A stretch of 64,000 bases of DNA from Eudorina sp. 2006-703-Eu-15 (Eukaryota; Chlorophyta; Chlorophyceae; Chlamydomonadales; Volvocaceae). Each line of letters begins with the position of its first letter. Position 1 is the stretch's first letter. The notes under the pieces were generated by a model. It did not search any database, had not been told where the DNA came from, and saw nothing but the letters and a program-made list of their open reading frames with translations. The stretch covers positions 744,001-808,000 of the forward strand of contig BDSI01000023.1 in NCBI GenBank assembly GCA_003117195.1, written 5' to 3'. Positions 33,909 to 45,892 of the stretch are shown here, piece after piece. A program made the translations under genes and the position numbers.

Positions 33909-36900
33909 TCACTCCTTGGACTTGGCCGCACTGGCCGCCTCCGCCAGCGCCTTGTACATGGCATCGATGGCGGGCCGGTAGCGCTTGAGCAGGGGGGCCC
34001 GCTTGAGCTTGTAGGAGGGAGTCATCAGGTCGTTCTCCACAGTGAACTGGGGCGGAGGAGGGAGGGCCAGGGGAGGGAGGGAGGCGATTTCTCTCTTGGT
34101 TGATTGACACGAGGGGAGGGGAGAGGAGTGGCGACGCAGCCAGAGGCGGGAGGCGGACGGCAGCCGAGGGGTGTATAAGAGAACACAGCCGAGGTGTGTG
34201 TGTAAAAGAAAACTGAGCCGCGAGAAGCGAAGGTGTGTGTGTTTAGAAGTGCAACCCGCCGTGTGTGTGTGTGTGTGTGTGTGTGTTGGGGGGGGGTCGT
34301 TCCGGGTAAAGGGGCCCGGGAGGGGCTGTGGACTGAGGCACTCCAAGCGGGGCCAAGCCCCTCAGGCGGAGCCTGGCCGACGGATCCAGTCCGATACGGG
34401 AGCGCGGAGGGGAGGGGAGGGGAGGGTACCTAGGGTTTGAAATCAACTCGGACGCATGCCGCGGGGACATCATCGCGGACGTGTGGGTCTATGCACACCC
34501 TCTCCCCACCATCCCCCCTCAGTCAATAAACACAGCGAACCCGCAGAAGAGCACCAAACTGATAATCGCCGATGATGGGATGGACGAAGACGGCGAAGCG
34601 TTGACTCAGACGGAAGATGTAGAAGCTGATGCGTTCAGACACTGGACGGCTGACCACGTAGGAAACACCGGAGTACGGCTGGCGAGAAGAGTGATAACGG
34701 TCGAACCCAAAGAGTTATAAAGATTTGTAACGGTTGAACCCAGACACTGCCACCTAGCCAATCCCCCCCACCGCCACCACCGCCACCACCCCCCAATCCC
34801 CCACCGCCGCGAGGGGGATTGGCTAGGTGGCAGTGTCTGGGTTCAACCGTTACAAATATTTATAACTCTTTGGGTTCGACCGTTACCACTCTTCTCGCCA
34901 GCCGTACTCCACCACCACCACCACCAGATACACACACATACACGATCTCCGACACGCCGCAAGACGCCACGCGGTCGCATCCCGTTACCTGCTCCGTGAC
35001 CAGCTTGATCGCCTTGACCATCTCCAACGAGTTGAGCTTCTCCGCCTTGCCCGTGGCGTTCATGGCCGCCAGCACCGCCGCGTTGGCCGCCGGGGAGGCG
35101 CACACCGCCGCGAAGTCGCCCGGGACGTTGTTCTCCGCCGCCCAGGCCTTCAGCGCCTTCTCGCCGGGCACCACGACGCCCACCAGGCAGGACTGCGTGG
35201 AGTCGCCGTACACCCAGACCTGCGGGTCGGGTGGGAGCGCACATGTTATCGTTTGGGGGGGAGGGTATAGGAAATTGGCAGACATATTGGGGGGTCACGG
35301 GGGACACGAGCTGCGCGAGGACCACTTCCTTGTCAGGAGAGCGAGGTGCGGGACATGGCGGGCGGGTGCAGACCTGCGCATCCCCGCCGTCCGCTCGCAT
35401 CGCCATCACCATCGCCATCACCATCGCCATCACCATCGCCATCACCTGGGGCGCGGGGGGCAACCCCCTTCGCACAGTCCCACCTCGAACCCAATCGGAA
35501 GCCCTTGTGGGCGCATCCGACTTTGCTTGCACGTGTTTTCCTGGGTTGAGTCAGCCCCCACCGAGCCAGCAGCGCTCGCTGCGGCGGGTCGCGGGTGTTT
35601 ACGTACTTGGCCGAGTTCGCCAGGCACGACGACGAACGCTGCGTTAATCCTGCACAAGGGATTTCTCTTGCAGCCCCCGCGTGGCAACCGCGTGCGCGCC
35701 GCTGCTTAACGCACACGCGCAACAGAGAGCTGCCTCTCCGGTAGAGGGTTTGGGTTCGTCGTGTCATATCATACCATACACCTTCCTTCAAACGGTGTAT
35801 CGTGCCCACCCACACCCCTTGCCGTTCTACGGGTTTATTTATTTTTCTCAATTTAACCCCTTGCCGTATCGCGGTGGATGTCAACCCGGATGACCTGCGC
35901 CCGGCGGCTTTGCCGTGCGCTGGCCAGGCCAGGGCGCACACCACCGCCTGGAGCTCAGGTAGGGGCTTCATTAGGCATTATTGGAGTTTGCTGTCCGCAT
36001 CCACATCCGCATCCACATCCACATCCACATCCGAAGCCCCACGAACGCACACCCTAATAAGGTCAGGCCGGTGACGACTCGTGACGGTCGGTGCGCATCC
36101 GCACCTTTAAAATGTCCATAACGGCGCATTTTTTCCACGCCACCGCGTGCTTTGGCGTTTCATACTCTGGCTGCTACCCACCCATCAGGCAAGGGCGGGT
36201 GCTGCTGTCTCTAGCTTGAGGAGCTTGATCAGGCGCTATCGGGAATCGCAAAGTGGGCGAAGTGGACCAATCGAAATTCGCGATAAAGTGTAAAAAAACA
36301 GATCGCCAACAAGTAATTAGGGACGTCCAATGGGCTGTGAACAAAACTGTGCTCTGCTCGCGACAACGCGATTGCCCAGAATGGCCGAACCTTCGGGCAC
36401 CGATCGCCGAATCATCCGTCAGACGCGGATTTCCTTTTTTGGCATTTTGTGGGCCGCTAGTCCTAGATTCATGGTGCACAGCCGGGTCTAACCTAACCCT
36501 TCGTTGCTGATCCGCTCGCCGGTGGTCCCGCCGTCCCAATCGTGCCCTTCGAGCCATCGGGCGCGTAGCTCCCTCTCACTAACACCAAGGTGGAAATTTG
36601 CACAGGAAGCTAATCACTTATAGTGTGTGTATATAAATAACACGTATATAACATATTATCGCCTACTTATTCTGACTCCAAGCCTTGGATCCACAACCAA
36701 GCCTAGGATCCACAACGTGACTGTGAGAGTTGGACAGAGGGTGTTCCAAGAAACGACCCGTGCCACCGATCTGGCAGTCCGCAGTCCACAGTCCGCAGTC
36801 CGCAATCCGTAGCCAAACGCTCCTAGCCCGTGCTGCCCGAGAGCCAGCGCCCCGAGCCGGTCGTGCTTGCGGAGCCCAAACGCGTGCGGTTGTCTCCTGG

Positions 36901-39900
36901 GCCGGCCCCCGGGCCCCGCCCCTGATGTCTCCAGCCTGCCCCCCCCCCCCCGCCCCACCCCTCCCCTCCCCTCCCCTCCCCGGACGCTGTCCTTCCCTCT
37001 TCCAGGCCCCATCCCTCCCCTGGCCTCCCTTTCCCGCCCCGCCCGGCCACTCCCTCCCCTGGCCTCCCCTCCCCTCCCCACCGCCCGGCCCCCACCTGCT
37101 CCACCATCGGACACGTCTTGTACACGTTCTCCACCTTCTCCACCGCGATGTACTCGCCTGTACGGCAGGGCCAGATGGGGGTCAGCAAGGGATAGGCGCT
37201 TCGCTGGGGCATCGTCAGTTCGCTGCAGCATGTACGACAGGTACGCAGCTACCCCCGGAACACACAAAACCGGTCAGACGGGTTCCACACACATCCACAC
37301 ACACACACACATGCTCGTACATATCATGGGCCTGGACGGTTCGGGCGGGCTCGCACTAAATACACACACACGCGCACCCACATCTCCGCACTCTCTCACC
37401 GAGGAATGTACAGCTCACATCGGCAAAGCGTTCATGGCACTCGAGTGTGTGTGTATGATTGACAGGGGACAGCTCAGTGCGCATTCATCTCTACACCTGC
37501 GCCCTCTCCACCCAGCCATCCAGCCACCCACCCACCCTGGCTGAGCTTGAAGATGTTCTTCTTGCGGTCAATGATCCGTAGGGAGCCATCGGCAGTGATC
37601 TCGCCCACGTCACCCGTGTGGAAGAAGCCGTCCGCGTCTGGAGGGGGGTGATGAGGGCCCGGGCAGAGCGGCAGCGGGGCGGGGCGCCGAGGGGGGGCCG
37701 AGGGAGAAGATCCGGGTTGGCAGGGGAAAGACGCGGTAGCAGGCTGTCAGAGCCACTGGGATGGGTGCTGTGCCACGACAGATCGGTGGGCTTCGGCCAC
37801 GTTGATGCGCGAAGGAGGGCCGACCAGCGCGGGGAGGTGCGAAGGGAGGGCGGAGGGCGGCGCGGGTGCCCGCGTCCACCCGGCAACCAAACCGGAGGGA
37901 TAAGGATTGGGGAACCGATGCGCCAAACCGGAGGGAGCCCCTCCGCAGCAGGGTGCGGTACCCGAGCGGACGGCTAAGCGGGCCCCCCTTTGATGTCCGC
38001 AAAGCCAGCGAAACCGCGACCAAGTCACCGAATGGGTAGCCAGTCGTCCGGGGAGCGTCCCCACCTCCTTTCCCTAGCAACTCGTGGTGGGGTGGGGGCG
38101 ACAGGGGGTGCGTTACGACGTGCACGGTTTGGTGCCCGCCGTGCCCTGCTCCCGCCCTGCGCGGCCACTTGTGCTCGGGAGGCCCGACTGAGCACAAGCC
38201 TGTATACCCTTTCAAACCCCTACGTCTCAATCCAAACACGCACACACACGCAGCGGCTCGCGGCTCAGTCATCGTTTACACACACGCACAGAGGGTTGTC
38301 CTTTCCAAGAAGCAGGGGTCCGTTTGGATCCCCGGATCGGATCGGATCGGATCGGATCGGATCGGATCGGATCGGATCGGATCGGATCGGATCGGGCTCT
38401 CGGGGGACCTTGCCTGCCTGCCTGCCCCATGTCGACACATCTCCCCCACCTATCCCGCTATTACCCCTCCCCCAGAGCCCCACCCTCCGTGACCGCCCCC
38501 CTCCCTCACCCCCCGGCCCACCAATGGCCTCCTTGGTCATCTTTTCGTTCTGGTAGTAGCCGCTGAACAGGGCGGGGCCCCGAACGCACACCTCGCCCCG
38601 CGGAGGCCAGCTGGAGGGGCTGTAGCCCAGCTCCGGAACCGCCTCCAACCGCAGTTCCGTACAGGGCATCGGAGCGCCCACGGTGCCAATGTCCCGGTGG
38701 TTGTCGGGGATGGCGATGAAGGAGGCGGCGCAGGTCTCCGTCAGGCCGTAGCCCTGAGGGAGGGAGGGGAGGGAGGGAGGGGAGGGAGGGGGGGGTGTGC
38801 ACGTGTGGGTGGGAGTGTGGGTGGATGGGTTGGGGGGTTGCGGCGGGGGGCCGCAGGGTTCGGACCTGGGGGAGCCTGAGGAGCGGGATGGGGCTTATCG
38901 ACTTGGTAGGCTCAACTGCGATCAACTGCGCTTAACGGCCAAGTGCAGTACTAGAGCATATGGCGTTGCAAACCACACCACGGAGACAAAAGTGCTGCGC
39001 GTGTTGAGGGAGATTCAGGAAATTGCCGAGTGTCGAGGGGCATGAAAAAATGACGAGGGTGATATCTGATATGTTGGTCGCGGAACCCGGATGACAACGA
39101 CACTAGCAAGAAACTCGGATGTGTTTAATGAGAAGCCCGCCCGCCCGGACGTGTGTGTTGCCGCTCATGTCGCGTTGTCGCCGCCCCTCCACCCCCCGCC
39201 CCTCCGGCACTCGCCTGCACGAAGGGCGCGCAGCACACGACCCGCATGAAGGACTCTATCTGGGAGGACAGCGGCGCGCTGCCGCTGACCAGCACCCGCA
39301 CCCGGCCGCCCAGGCCCTGCTTGATGGTGTTCATCACCAGCAGGTCGCTGATGGGGGAGGCCTTATGGGCGGGAGGGAGGGGAGGGGAGGGGAGGGCGGA
39401 GGGAGGAGGGGAGAGGAGGTTGGAGAGAGGAGGGAGGGAGGGGGGGAGGGGGGGAGGGGTGTGGGGCCGGGAGTTCACGCGGGTGCGGAGCTGCAGGAGG
39501 CCAGACAGTGATACACCAGACTTCCTGTATTGCCTGCGAGCAAACGGCCCTCCTCCGCTTCCCCCCCATTATCAACCCGCGATACGTCGGGTGGCCCAAA
39601 CACACCAGTGCCCCACCTTGGTACGGCACATACCCAGCACGATAGGGCCCCCCCGCTCCCCCACTTGGTATCCCCGGCACTCCTGGTCCACACCCAGCCT
39701 CCACCGCCTTCCAGTGGGCTGACTCCTCCACAGCCCCCTGGCCCCTCGCGCCCCCTGGCCCACATATCCACAGCGGGATGGGGCAGGGTTCATCGCTGAA
39801 CACACACCTCCCTCCCTCCCTCCCTCCCTCCCTCCCTCCGCCCCATCATATGCCCCTCACCGCGCTCTGCCGGTAGCCCATCTTCATGTAGAACTCCTTT

Positions 39901-40736
39901 CGATAGTAGGCCCAGTTGAAGATGAGGCGGGACAGGAAGCTGCCCTTGGCCACCTGGGGGAGGGGGAGGGGGGCACCACCGGTTGGGTGGGTGGGGGAGT
40001 GGGATCAGGAGGGGGGGAGGAGGGGTTCATATTGAAGCTGCGCTGCTGCCATCGCAGTCCCCGGGGGGCAGGGGGTGTGAGCGGCTGTAGTGAGACTCTG
40101 ACACAGGTCGGCGGACCGAACGCCGTCACCCCGGCTGCCTTCTCCAGCTGCTATCCATTCCTCACTGTGGAGGATTGTATCCGGAGGTGCGAGGGGCAAA
40201 CTGCTCAAACAAACTCGTTATACCACAGCTCTTATCTCCCCACCCATCCCAACCCTCACCCGCCCCGCCCCCAGTCACCCCCTGCCTCCCCCCTCCCCCT
40301 TCCGCCCGCACCCACCTTCTCCTTGATGCCGTTGTACACGCGCTCAAAGACGCGGGGCACCCCGGCGAACAGCGTGGGCTTGAGCGCCGCCACGTCCTCC
40401 ATCAGCTTGCGGATGTCCCCCTGCCAGTACCCCACACAGCCGCCGGCGTGAAGCATCAGCTCCTCCACCACCCTGGCGGTGCGGAGTAGCCCCGGGGCCG
40501 CACGGGGTGGGGTCCGGTTCGGGGTGGGTTCGGAGTGGGGGTCGGGGTGGGGTCCGGGGTGGGGGTCGGGGTGCGGTTCGGGGTGGGGTCCGGGGTGGGG
40601 TCGGGGTCGGGGTCGGGGTGCGGTTCGGGGTCGGGGTGGGGTCCGGGGTGGGGGTCGGGGTGCGGTTCGGGGTGGGGTCCGGGGTGGGGTCGGGGTCGGG
40701 GTCGGGTGCGGTTCGGGTTCGGGTTCGGGTTCGGGT

Positions 40737-40780
<44 letters not shown>

Positions 40781-40782
40781 AG

Positions 40783-40824
<42 letters not shown>

Positions 40825-43800
40825 AGGGGGTCGGGTCGGGTCGGGGTCAGGGGGTCGGGTCGGGTCGGGGTCGGGTCGGGGTGGGGGTAGGGCGGGGGAC
40901 AGGTGAAAGGGTCAGGGAATATGGGTCGGGTCATAAAGGGGAGAGGGGGGGAGGGGAGGCGGCAGATAGCAGAACGTAACGCCCCGCCGCCTGGCACCGT
41001 GTCACTCTCCTCCCGCTGGGCAGACCCGCACCACATCCCCCACCAGACAGCAGCACTCCAGGGGGGGGGCCAGGGCGCCCCCGCGGACGCCACCAACCCC
41101 TCGGCCAGGATGCATCAAGATGCATCCCCCCTCGCCAGGTCATGTCATGTCATGTCATGGTGAACAAGTCGACGCAATCACAAGTCGTCGCTGGAGACCC
41201 CACAACACTCCCGTCTGCACCTCATCTTCGCTCCGGCAGTCAGCGCAGGTTAGCTTTGACTGCCCTTTCGCGCTCTTCACCCTCCCTCAGCCCCCTATAC
41301 CCCAGTCCGCCCCCTCCCAGACACGGGCCAAGACAACCCCCTGGAGCCGCGGCCCACCGGTCAAAGATGTGCGCCAGCGGCAGGTAGCTCAGGTAGGAAT
41401 CCGAGGGCCCTATGCTCTCCTGGCACTCGATCAGAAAGGCCTTGATGGCGGCGATGCTGGACACCACCGCGCGGTGCGGGATCATGACGCCCTTGGGGTC
41501 ACCGGTGGTGCCTGTGAGGGCGGGGGGGGGGAGGGTGGGGAGGGAGGGGGGATAGGGAGAGGGGGGGGGGAGGGGGGAGGGAGGAGGGGGATAGGGAGAG
41601 GGGGAGAGGGAGGATGGTGTGGGGAATTAGGTGGACATATTCAAACTGCGAAGCGGCCAGAGCAAAGGGGGGGAAGGGTTTGCAGGGGCATATTCATACT
41701 GGCATATGCCGTGCTGCGTACGAGGGGAGCGGGAGTGTGGGGGGAGCGGGGAATAGGATTTTGGGTGGCATAGTTCAACCGGAGGGAGGGCTGGCCGCGA
41801 GGGCCAAGCGTATACCATACGGGGCATATGGTGCCCTCTGGTGGTGGGTGAGGTACGGTTGGTGGGGCAGGGCAGGGCAGGGCGGGAAGGCGCGGGAGGC
41901 AGGCGCAGGTCGGGTGCACCCCGGCAACTGCGCCCCCCTCCCCCCCCTGGACCGATACACCCCACACGTGACAGTAAAGTATCTGTCGTTGGGTCGGGTT
42001 CGCATTTTGCTTCTTACTGCACTGGCGGCAGCGCGGCCGCGCCGCCACGCGCCCGCGCGCGGTCTCCATCTTTCCATTGCTATGCAGGTACCGCGCCACC
42101 TAAGTATACTGAGTTGTGCTGGGTGTGCCCGGGTTCGTTCTTCGGGTTTATTTCTTTTTTCACTTTAACCCCACACGTGACCCCCGGGAGGCATCTCCAG
42201 GTGCAGCTACCTCGCCACACCCTATGACCGGTGTCTCAGGTCGCTGTCATCCATCTGAGCCCGCTCGGCTCCCTCCCTCCCTCCCTCCCTCCCTCCTCCC
42301 TCCCTCCCTCCCTCCCTCCCTCCCTCCCTCCCTCCCTCCCTCCCTCCCTCCCTCCCTCCTCCCTCCCTCCCTCCCTCCTCCCTCCCTCCCTCCCTCCCTC
42401 CCTCCCTCCCTCCCTCCCTCCCTCCCTCCCTCCCTCCCTCCCTCCCTCCCTCCCTCCCTCCCTCCCTCCCTCCCTCCCTCCCTCCCTCCCTCCCTCCTCC
42501 CTCCCTCCCTCCCTCCCTCCCTCCCTCCCTCCCTCCTCCCTCCCTCCCTCCCTCCCTCCCTCCCTCCCTCCCTCCCTCCCTCCCTCCCTGGAGGCGGATG
42601 TGCCGCTGCTCTGACCGGCGCCCCAGCGCTGCCCGCCCCGCGGATCCGCTGCACCCCCCTTCCCACCCCGCCCGGAGAGCTCCTGGTCCCACGTCCCACA
42701 AGCCCGGACACCCGCATTCCTTCCATGCTAGGTCCCTGCTCCCGTAGTTCCCTTCCCCCCTCTCCCCCCCTACCCGATGTGTACATGATGGTGCACAGGT
42801 CCTCCGCCGCCGGCCTCACGGGCCCCACCTCCGCCGCCCGCCCCGCGGCCACCAGCTCCCCCCAGGACATCACCTGCACACCCGAGCTGGCCAGACTCTG
42901 GGCAGGCGGGGGCAGGCGAGGGGGAGGGAGGGAGGGCATCAAGGGGGGGCCATCAGGGGGGGCCGGGGCAGCGGAGGTGTTGCGATGGGGACGGAGCCGC
43001 GGATGCCGCCACCGGCAGCGAACTGGTTCAGCACTTTCTTGTGAGTGAAGCGATGTCGGACGATTGGCCACCTTCGCCCCCTCGTCAGCTTGACCCGCGT
43101 GGATCCCCTGCCGTACATCCCGGAAACTTGAAGGACACAACTGCTGATGCCGCCCGTCGGTTGCGGCGCCCCCGGCGGCTGCAGCGGGTGGGGGCGCCAG
43201 GCGGCCGCCGCATGCCCCTGACCCGCCTGAGCTAGACACCCATCCATTCGTGGCTTCGTGGTCAGGTTGGACTCGTTACCGCCTCCTCCCTCCCCCCCGC
43301 ACCCCGTAAGTATACTGCATTATGCTGGGTGTGCCCGGGTTCGTTCTGCGGGTTTATTTATTTTTCTCAATTTAACTACCTCCCCCCCACACACACACAA
43401 TCACCACCACACACAATCTCAACACCCGTCTCGCCGCCCCGTTCCGTCCCACCGGCCCCACCTGATTGGGCACGTGGGTTCTGTTTATTACCCCTACCCA
43501 CCCACACGCCCCCACCTGCAGTACATCGGCGGGTGCCGTACCCCAGTAGACCACCCCCACGTCCACCACGGCGCGCACCGCCGCCGAGGTCAGCGCCTTG
43601 GCCAGCACCTTGAGCTTGGCGGCCGCGGACACCACCAACCGCCTGAGGGGGCCGGGGATTCGGCGTGGGTGCGCGAGAATGAGGCAATGGGGGGAAGGGA
43701 GGGGAAAGGGGGGGAAGGGAGGCAAGGAAGGGTGGGCAAGGGGGAGAGGGCATCCAGGGGAGGGCGACTCTGTCGCGATAGAAACATGGAGAGGATGTTC

Positions 43801-45892
43801 ACCGGCGTTGTGGCTAGGCAAGGGGGCCCAGAGGGCGCGGGGTAGGTCGGTCTCCCCCCCCCGCCGCCGGTGGGGGAAAGGAACTCACGTGCCGCCGTGT
43901 TTGATGATGTACTCCACGGCGGTGTCCCCCAGGGTCTCGTACAGCGGGACACACACCATGGACATGCGGTTCATACCCTGGGCGGGAGGGGGCGGGAGGG
44001 GCGAGGGGAGGGGGCGAGGGGCGGGGGGAGGGGGAGCGGAGGTGGGGATCCCGGGGCGCGGGGGGATGGGCGGGGTGAGGAGCACCATGCGTCGTGGTTG
44101 CAGGGGCGGGATGGGGGATCGGGGGTGGCTCAGCGCGGGGGTGACCGACACGGGCGATCATCGCTGCGAGGACTGTGAGGGAGGCCGCCAGGAGTCCCCA
44201 CAACCCCAACCCATCCGCCCAGTCGCCTCGCTCCCTCCCGCTCCCTCCACGCCTCCAGCCGCCTCCGACCCACTGCGACCTTGTCCCCCTCCCCGCCCGC
44301 CCAGCCCCACCCACCTGCATGGCCATCATCCACTCCTTGCAGTTGGCGCCCAGTACCCCGATGCGGTCCAGGCGCTTGAGGCCCAGCTTGGCGTACGCGC
44401 TGCCCACCGCCGCCACCGTCTCCTCCACCTGGGCGTACGACAGGAAGGTGTACGGACCCACCTTGCCGCCCTCCTGGGTGCGCTCCCCCAGGCAGGGGCA
44501 GTCGCCGTACAGCTTGCAGCTCATCCTGCGGGCCGGGGCGGGGCGGGGCGGGGCGGCGTGTAAGCAAAAGGACAGGGACGGACCACGTTGCGCCGGAGAC
44601 CGCCTGAGGGACCCGATGCGGCATGGCCAGGTCCACCCGTGGCGGCGCACACCCGTGACGGCAGCCCGATGGTGTGTGTCCGCGACGACGTCCGGAGCCC
44701 CGGAGGCCACCCCATCCCCGTGCCTTTAAAGCCCAAACCCCCGGAGCACCATGAGGATTGGGAGGAAGGGAGGGAGGGATATGGGAGATTGGTAGGCATT
44801 TTCAATCTGCGCTGCTGCCAGAGAGAGTGAGGGAGGTTTGCACCGAAAGTCGTGAAGTCATGGGGGTGAGCCGCGCGTGGCGTGGAGGTGGCGAGTGGCG
44901 AGTGGGGGTCGGCCGTTTGGGTCGAGCTGTCGGTTGCCTTCGCCGCGGCCCAGCCAGCCAGCCACACAGCCCTGCCACGAGGTCGGGAGGGCTGTGGAGG
45001 CGCTGCTTGACACACACACCAAATGCCGCCTCGGCACCTGACGGAGGCGCGCTGCGGCGGTCGCGACCGGCACGGCAGGGCTAGCCGCCCCTGCCCCACC
45101 ATCGGTGCGGCCACGATATGTCCAACAACCCCCCACTACCATGCTAATGACGCATCCGATGCACTTCCTGCCCGGTCGCCGCTGGTTGGCATACATTTAT
45201 GCGTATGCATCGGGTGGGTTTGCTCGCCAGGCCGCAACACACACGCACGTCCCTTCGCATAAGCGGTGACGCGCCACCGTAAGGATGACATGGTGGTGGG
45301 TTTCTGGGTTATCAAGAAACGACACGGGGCCGGGGCGCGGGGTGCCTAGGCGGCACTTGGTCGCGGACGCAACACAGCCGCGGGGCACCAAGCGCGCAGA
45401 AGGCCGCCGGGTCGGGCGGAGGGGGAGGGGGAGGGGGAGGGGGGAGGGGAAGGCGGTGCAGGGGGTTCCGAAGGGACGTGGACCGCCGGACCGCAGCTCC
45501 CCCAGCGCCGGCGGAAACCAGAAGGAGCTTTCAGAATGAGGGTGTGGACCCACCATCATCAAGGCGCAGGCCGGGGTAAGTCGGCGAGGGCCTCATGGGG
45601 CATGGCTCCCCAGGGCTCTTGTATGTGAACGCGCGATCTGCCGTGACAGGTGTTGCGTCCGGACGTTCTAGGCGTCCACGAATGGCCGCGCGGCGCGAAG
45701 CGCTATTATGTGGCCCTGAAAGTGATCTTACTCGAAAAGATCGAAGCACGTCTCGATGCCCTCCAGCTTGGGCCAGGAGTCCTTGTGGAAAGCAGGCCGA
45801 TACACGGGCCCAACCTCCGGACGTCCATTTTCCGCAGGGCGAGCCGGCTCCACCTCAGCGAGCAAAGTAAACGACTTGCTGGATGATGTCAT
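33909..45892 (-). CDS. LACS: Long-chain acyl-CoA synthetase (AMP-forming), complete 14-exon gene
   Basis: Fourteen exons join in perfect phase to 675 residues. In transcript order: 45892-45732, 44525-44315, 43977-43889, 43642-43516, 42897-42774, 41511-41358, 40472-40316, 39953-39861, 39361-39215, 38753-38522, 37637-37536, 37157-37096, 35219-34989, 34046-33909. It activates long-chain fatty acids to acyl-CoA using ATP. Seen: the AMP/P-loop motif [12 protein letters not shown] (about 234-245, split across exons 5 and 6), [24 protein letters not shown] (about 422), HTGDVGEI and the [18 protein letters not shown] fatty-acyl-CoA signature, and a C-terminal [13 protein letters not shown]. Exon 9 ends in a GC donor. 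An in-frame ATG at 45913 is an alternative start. No obvious transit or signal peptide. Introns are repeat-laden. Paralogue number cannot be told by eye. Confidence 0.96.
34261..34285. repeat. (GT)n microsatellite
   Basis: About twelve GT dinucleotides lie in the last LACS intron, followed by a G run. Confidence 0.95.
34670..34910. repeat. Foldback sequence in the last LACS intron: 98-bp arms, 45-bp spacer
   Basis: Arms 34670-34767 and 34813-34910 are reverse complements with two differences over 98 bp. The spacer 34768-34812 is CCACC-rich. It lies between LACS exons 13 and 14, so it is transcribed in the LACS pre-mRNA and could fold into a stable hairpin. It has no transposase, which fits a small foldback or MITE-like insertion or an intronic hairpin RNA. 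Confidence 0.95.
35400..35444. repeat. (CGCCAT/CACCAT)n tract
   Basis: A hexamer-like CGCCATCACCAT tract lies in a LACS intron; it produces poly His/Ala-type false frames. Confidence 0.9.
35825..35858. repeat. Dispersed intronic repeat, copy C (partial)
   Basis: This AT-rich block (CGGGTTTATTTATTTTTCTC, then AATTTAAC) matches the 3' half of the copies at 42101 and 43307. All three copies lie in LACS introns. Confidence 0.8.
38332..38394. repeat. (GGATC)n pentamer tract
   Basis: About twelve GGATC units lie in the LACS intron between exons 10 and 11. Confidence 0.95.
40499..40893. repeat. G-rich minisatellite (GGGGTC/GGGTTC/GGGGTGCGG variants)
   Basis: About 400 bp of interleaved GGGGTC, GGGTTC and GGGGTGCGGTTC units lie just beyond LACS exon 7, in the intron between exons 6 and 7. 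The plus strand is almost all G, T and C with many GGGG runs, so quadruplex formation is likely. The pre-mRNA carries the C-rich complement. Confidence 0.95.
42101..42173. repeat. Dispersed intronic repeat, copy A
   Basis: A block of about 70 bp starting TAAGTATACT and containing GCTGGGTGTGCCCGGGTTCG and GGGTTTATTT closely matches 43307-43377, in the same orientation, in another LACS intron. Confidence 0.85.
42268..42591. repeat. (CCCT)n polypyrimidine tract, about 320 bp
   Basis: A nearly pure CCCT tetramer array with occasional single-base deletions lies in the LACS intron between exons 5 and 6. The LACS sense strand is therefore (AGGG)n, strongly quadruplex- and triplex-prone. Confidence 0.98.
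43307..43377. repeat. Dispersed intronic repeat, copy B
   Basis: This is the second near-full copy of the TAAGTATACT...GCTGGGTGTGCCCGGGTTCG block, in the LACS intron between exons 4 and 5. Confidence 0.85.

Noticed and set aside
40479..40979. Gly/Val/Arg/Ser-repeat frames (GVGVGVGSG)
   Set aside because: They are products of the GGGGTC minisatellite in a LACS intron.
42231..43048. Long frames of repeated LPPSLPPS or EGGREGGR across the CCCT tract
   Set aside because: They are translations of the (CCCT)n array in a LACS intron and extend only because the tetramer has no stops.
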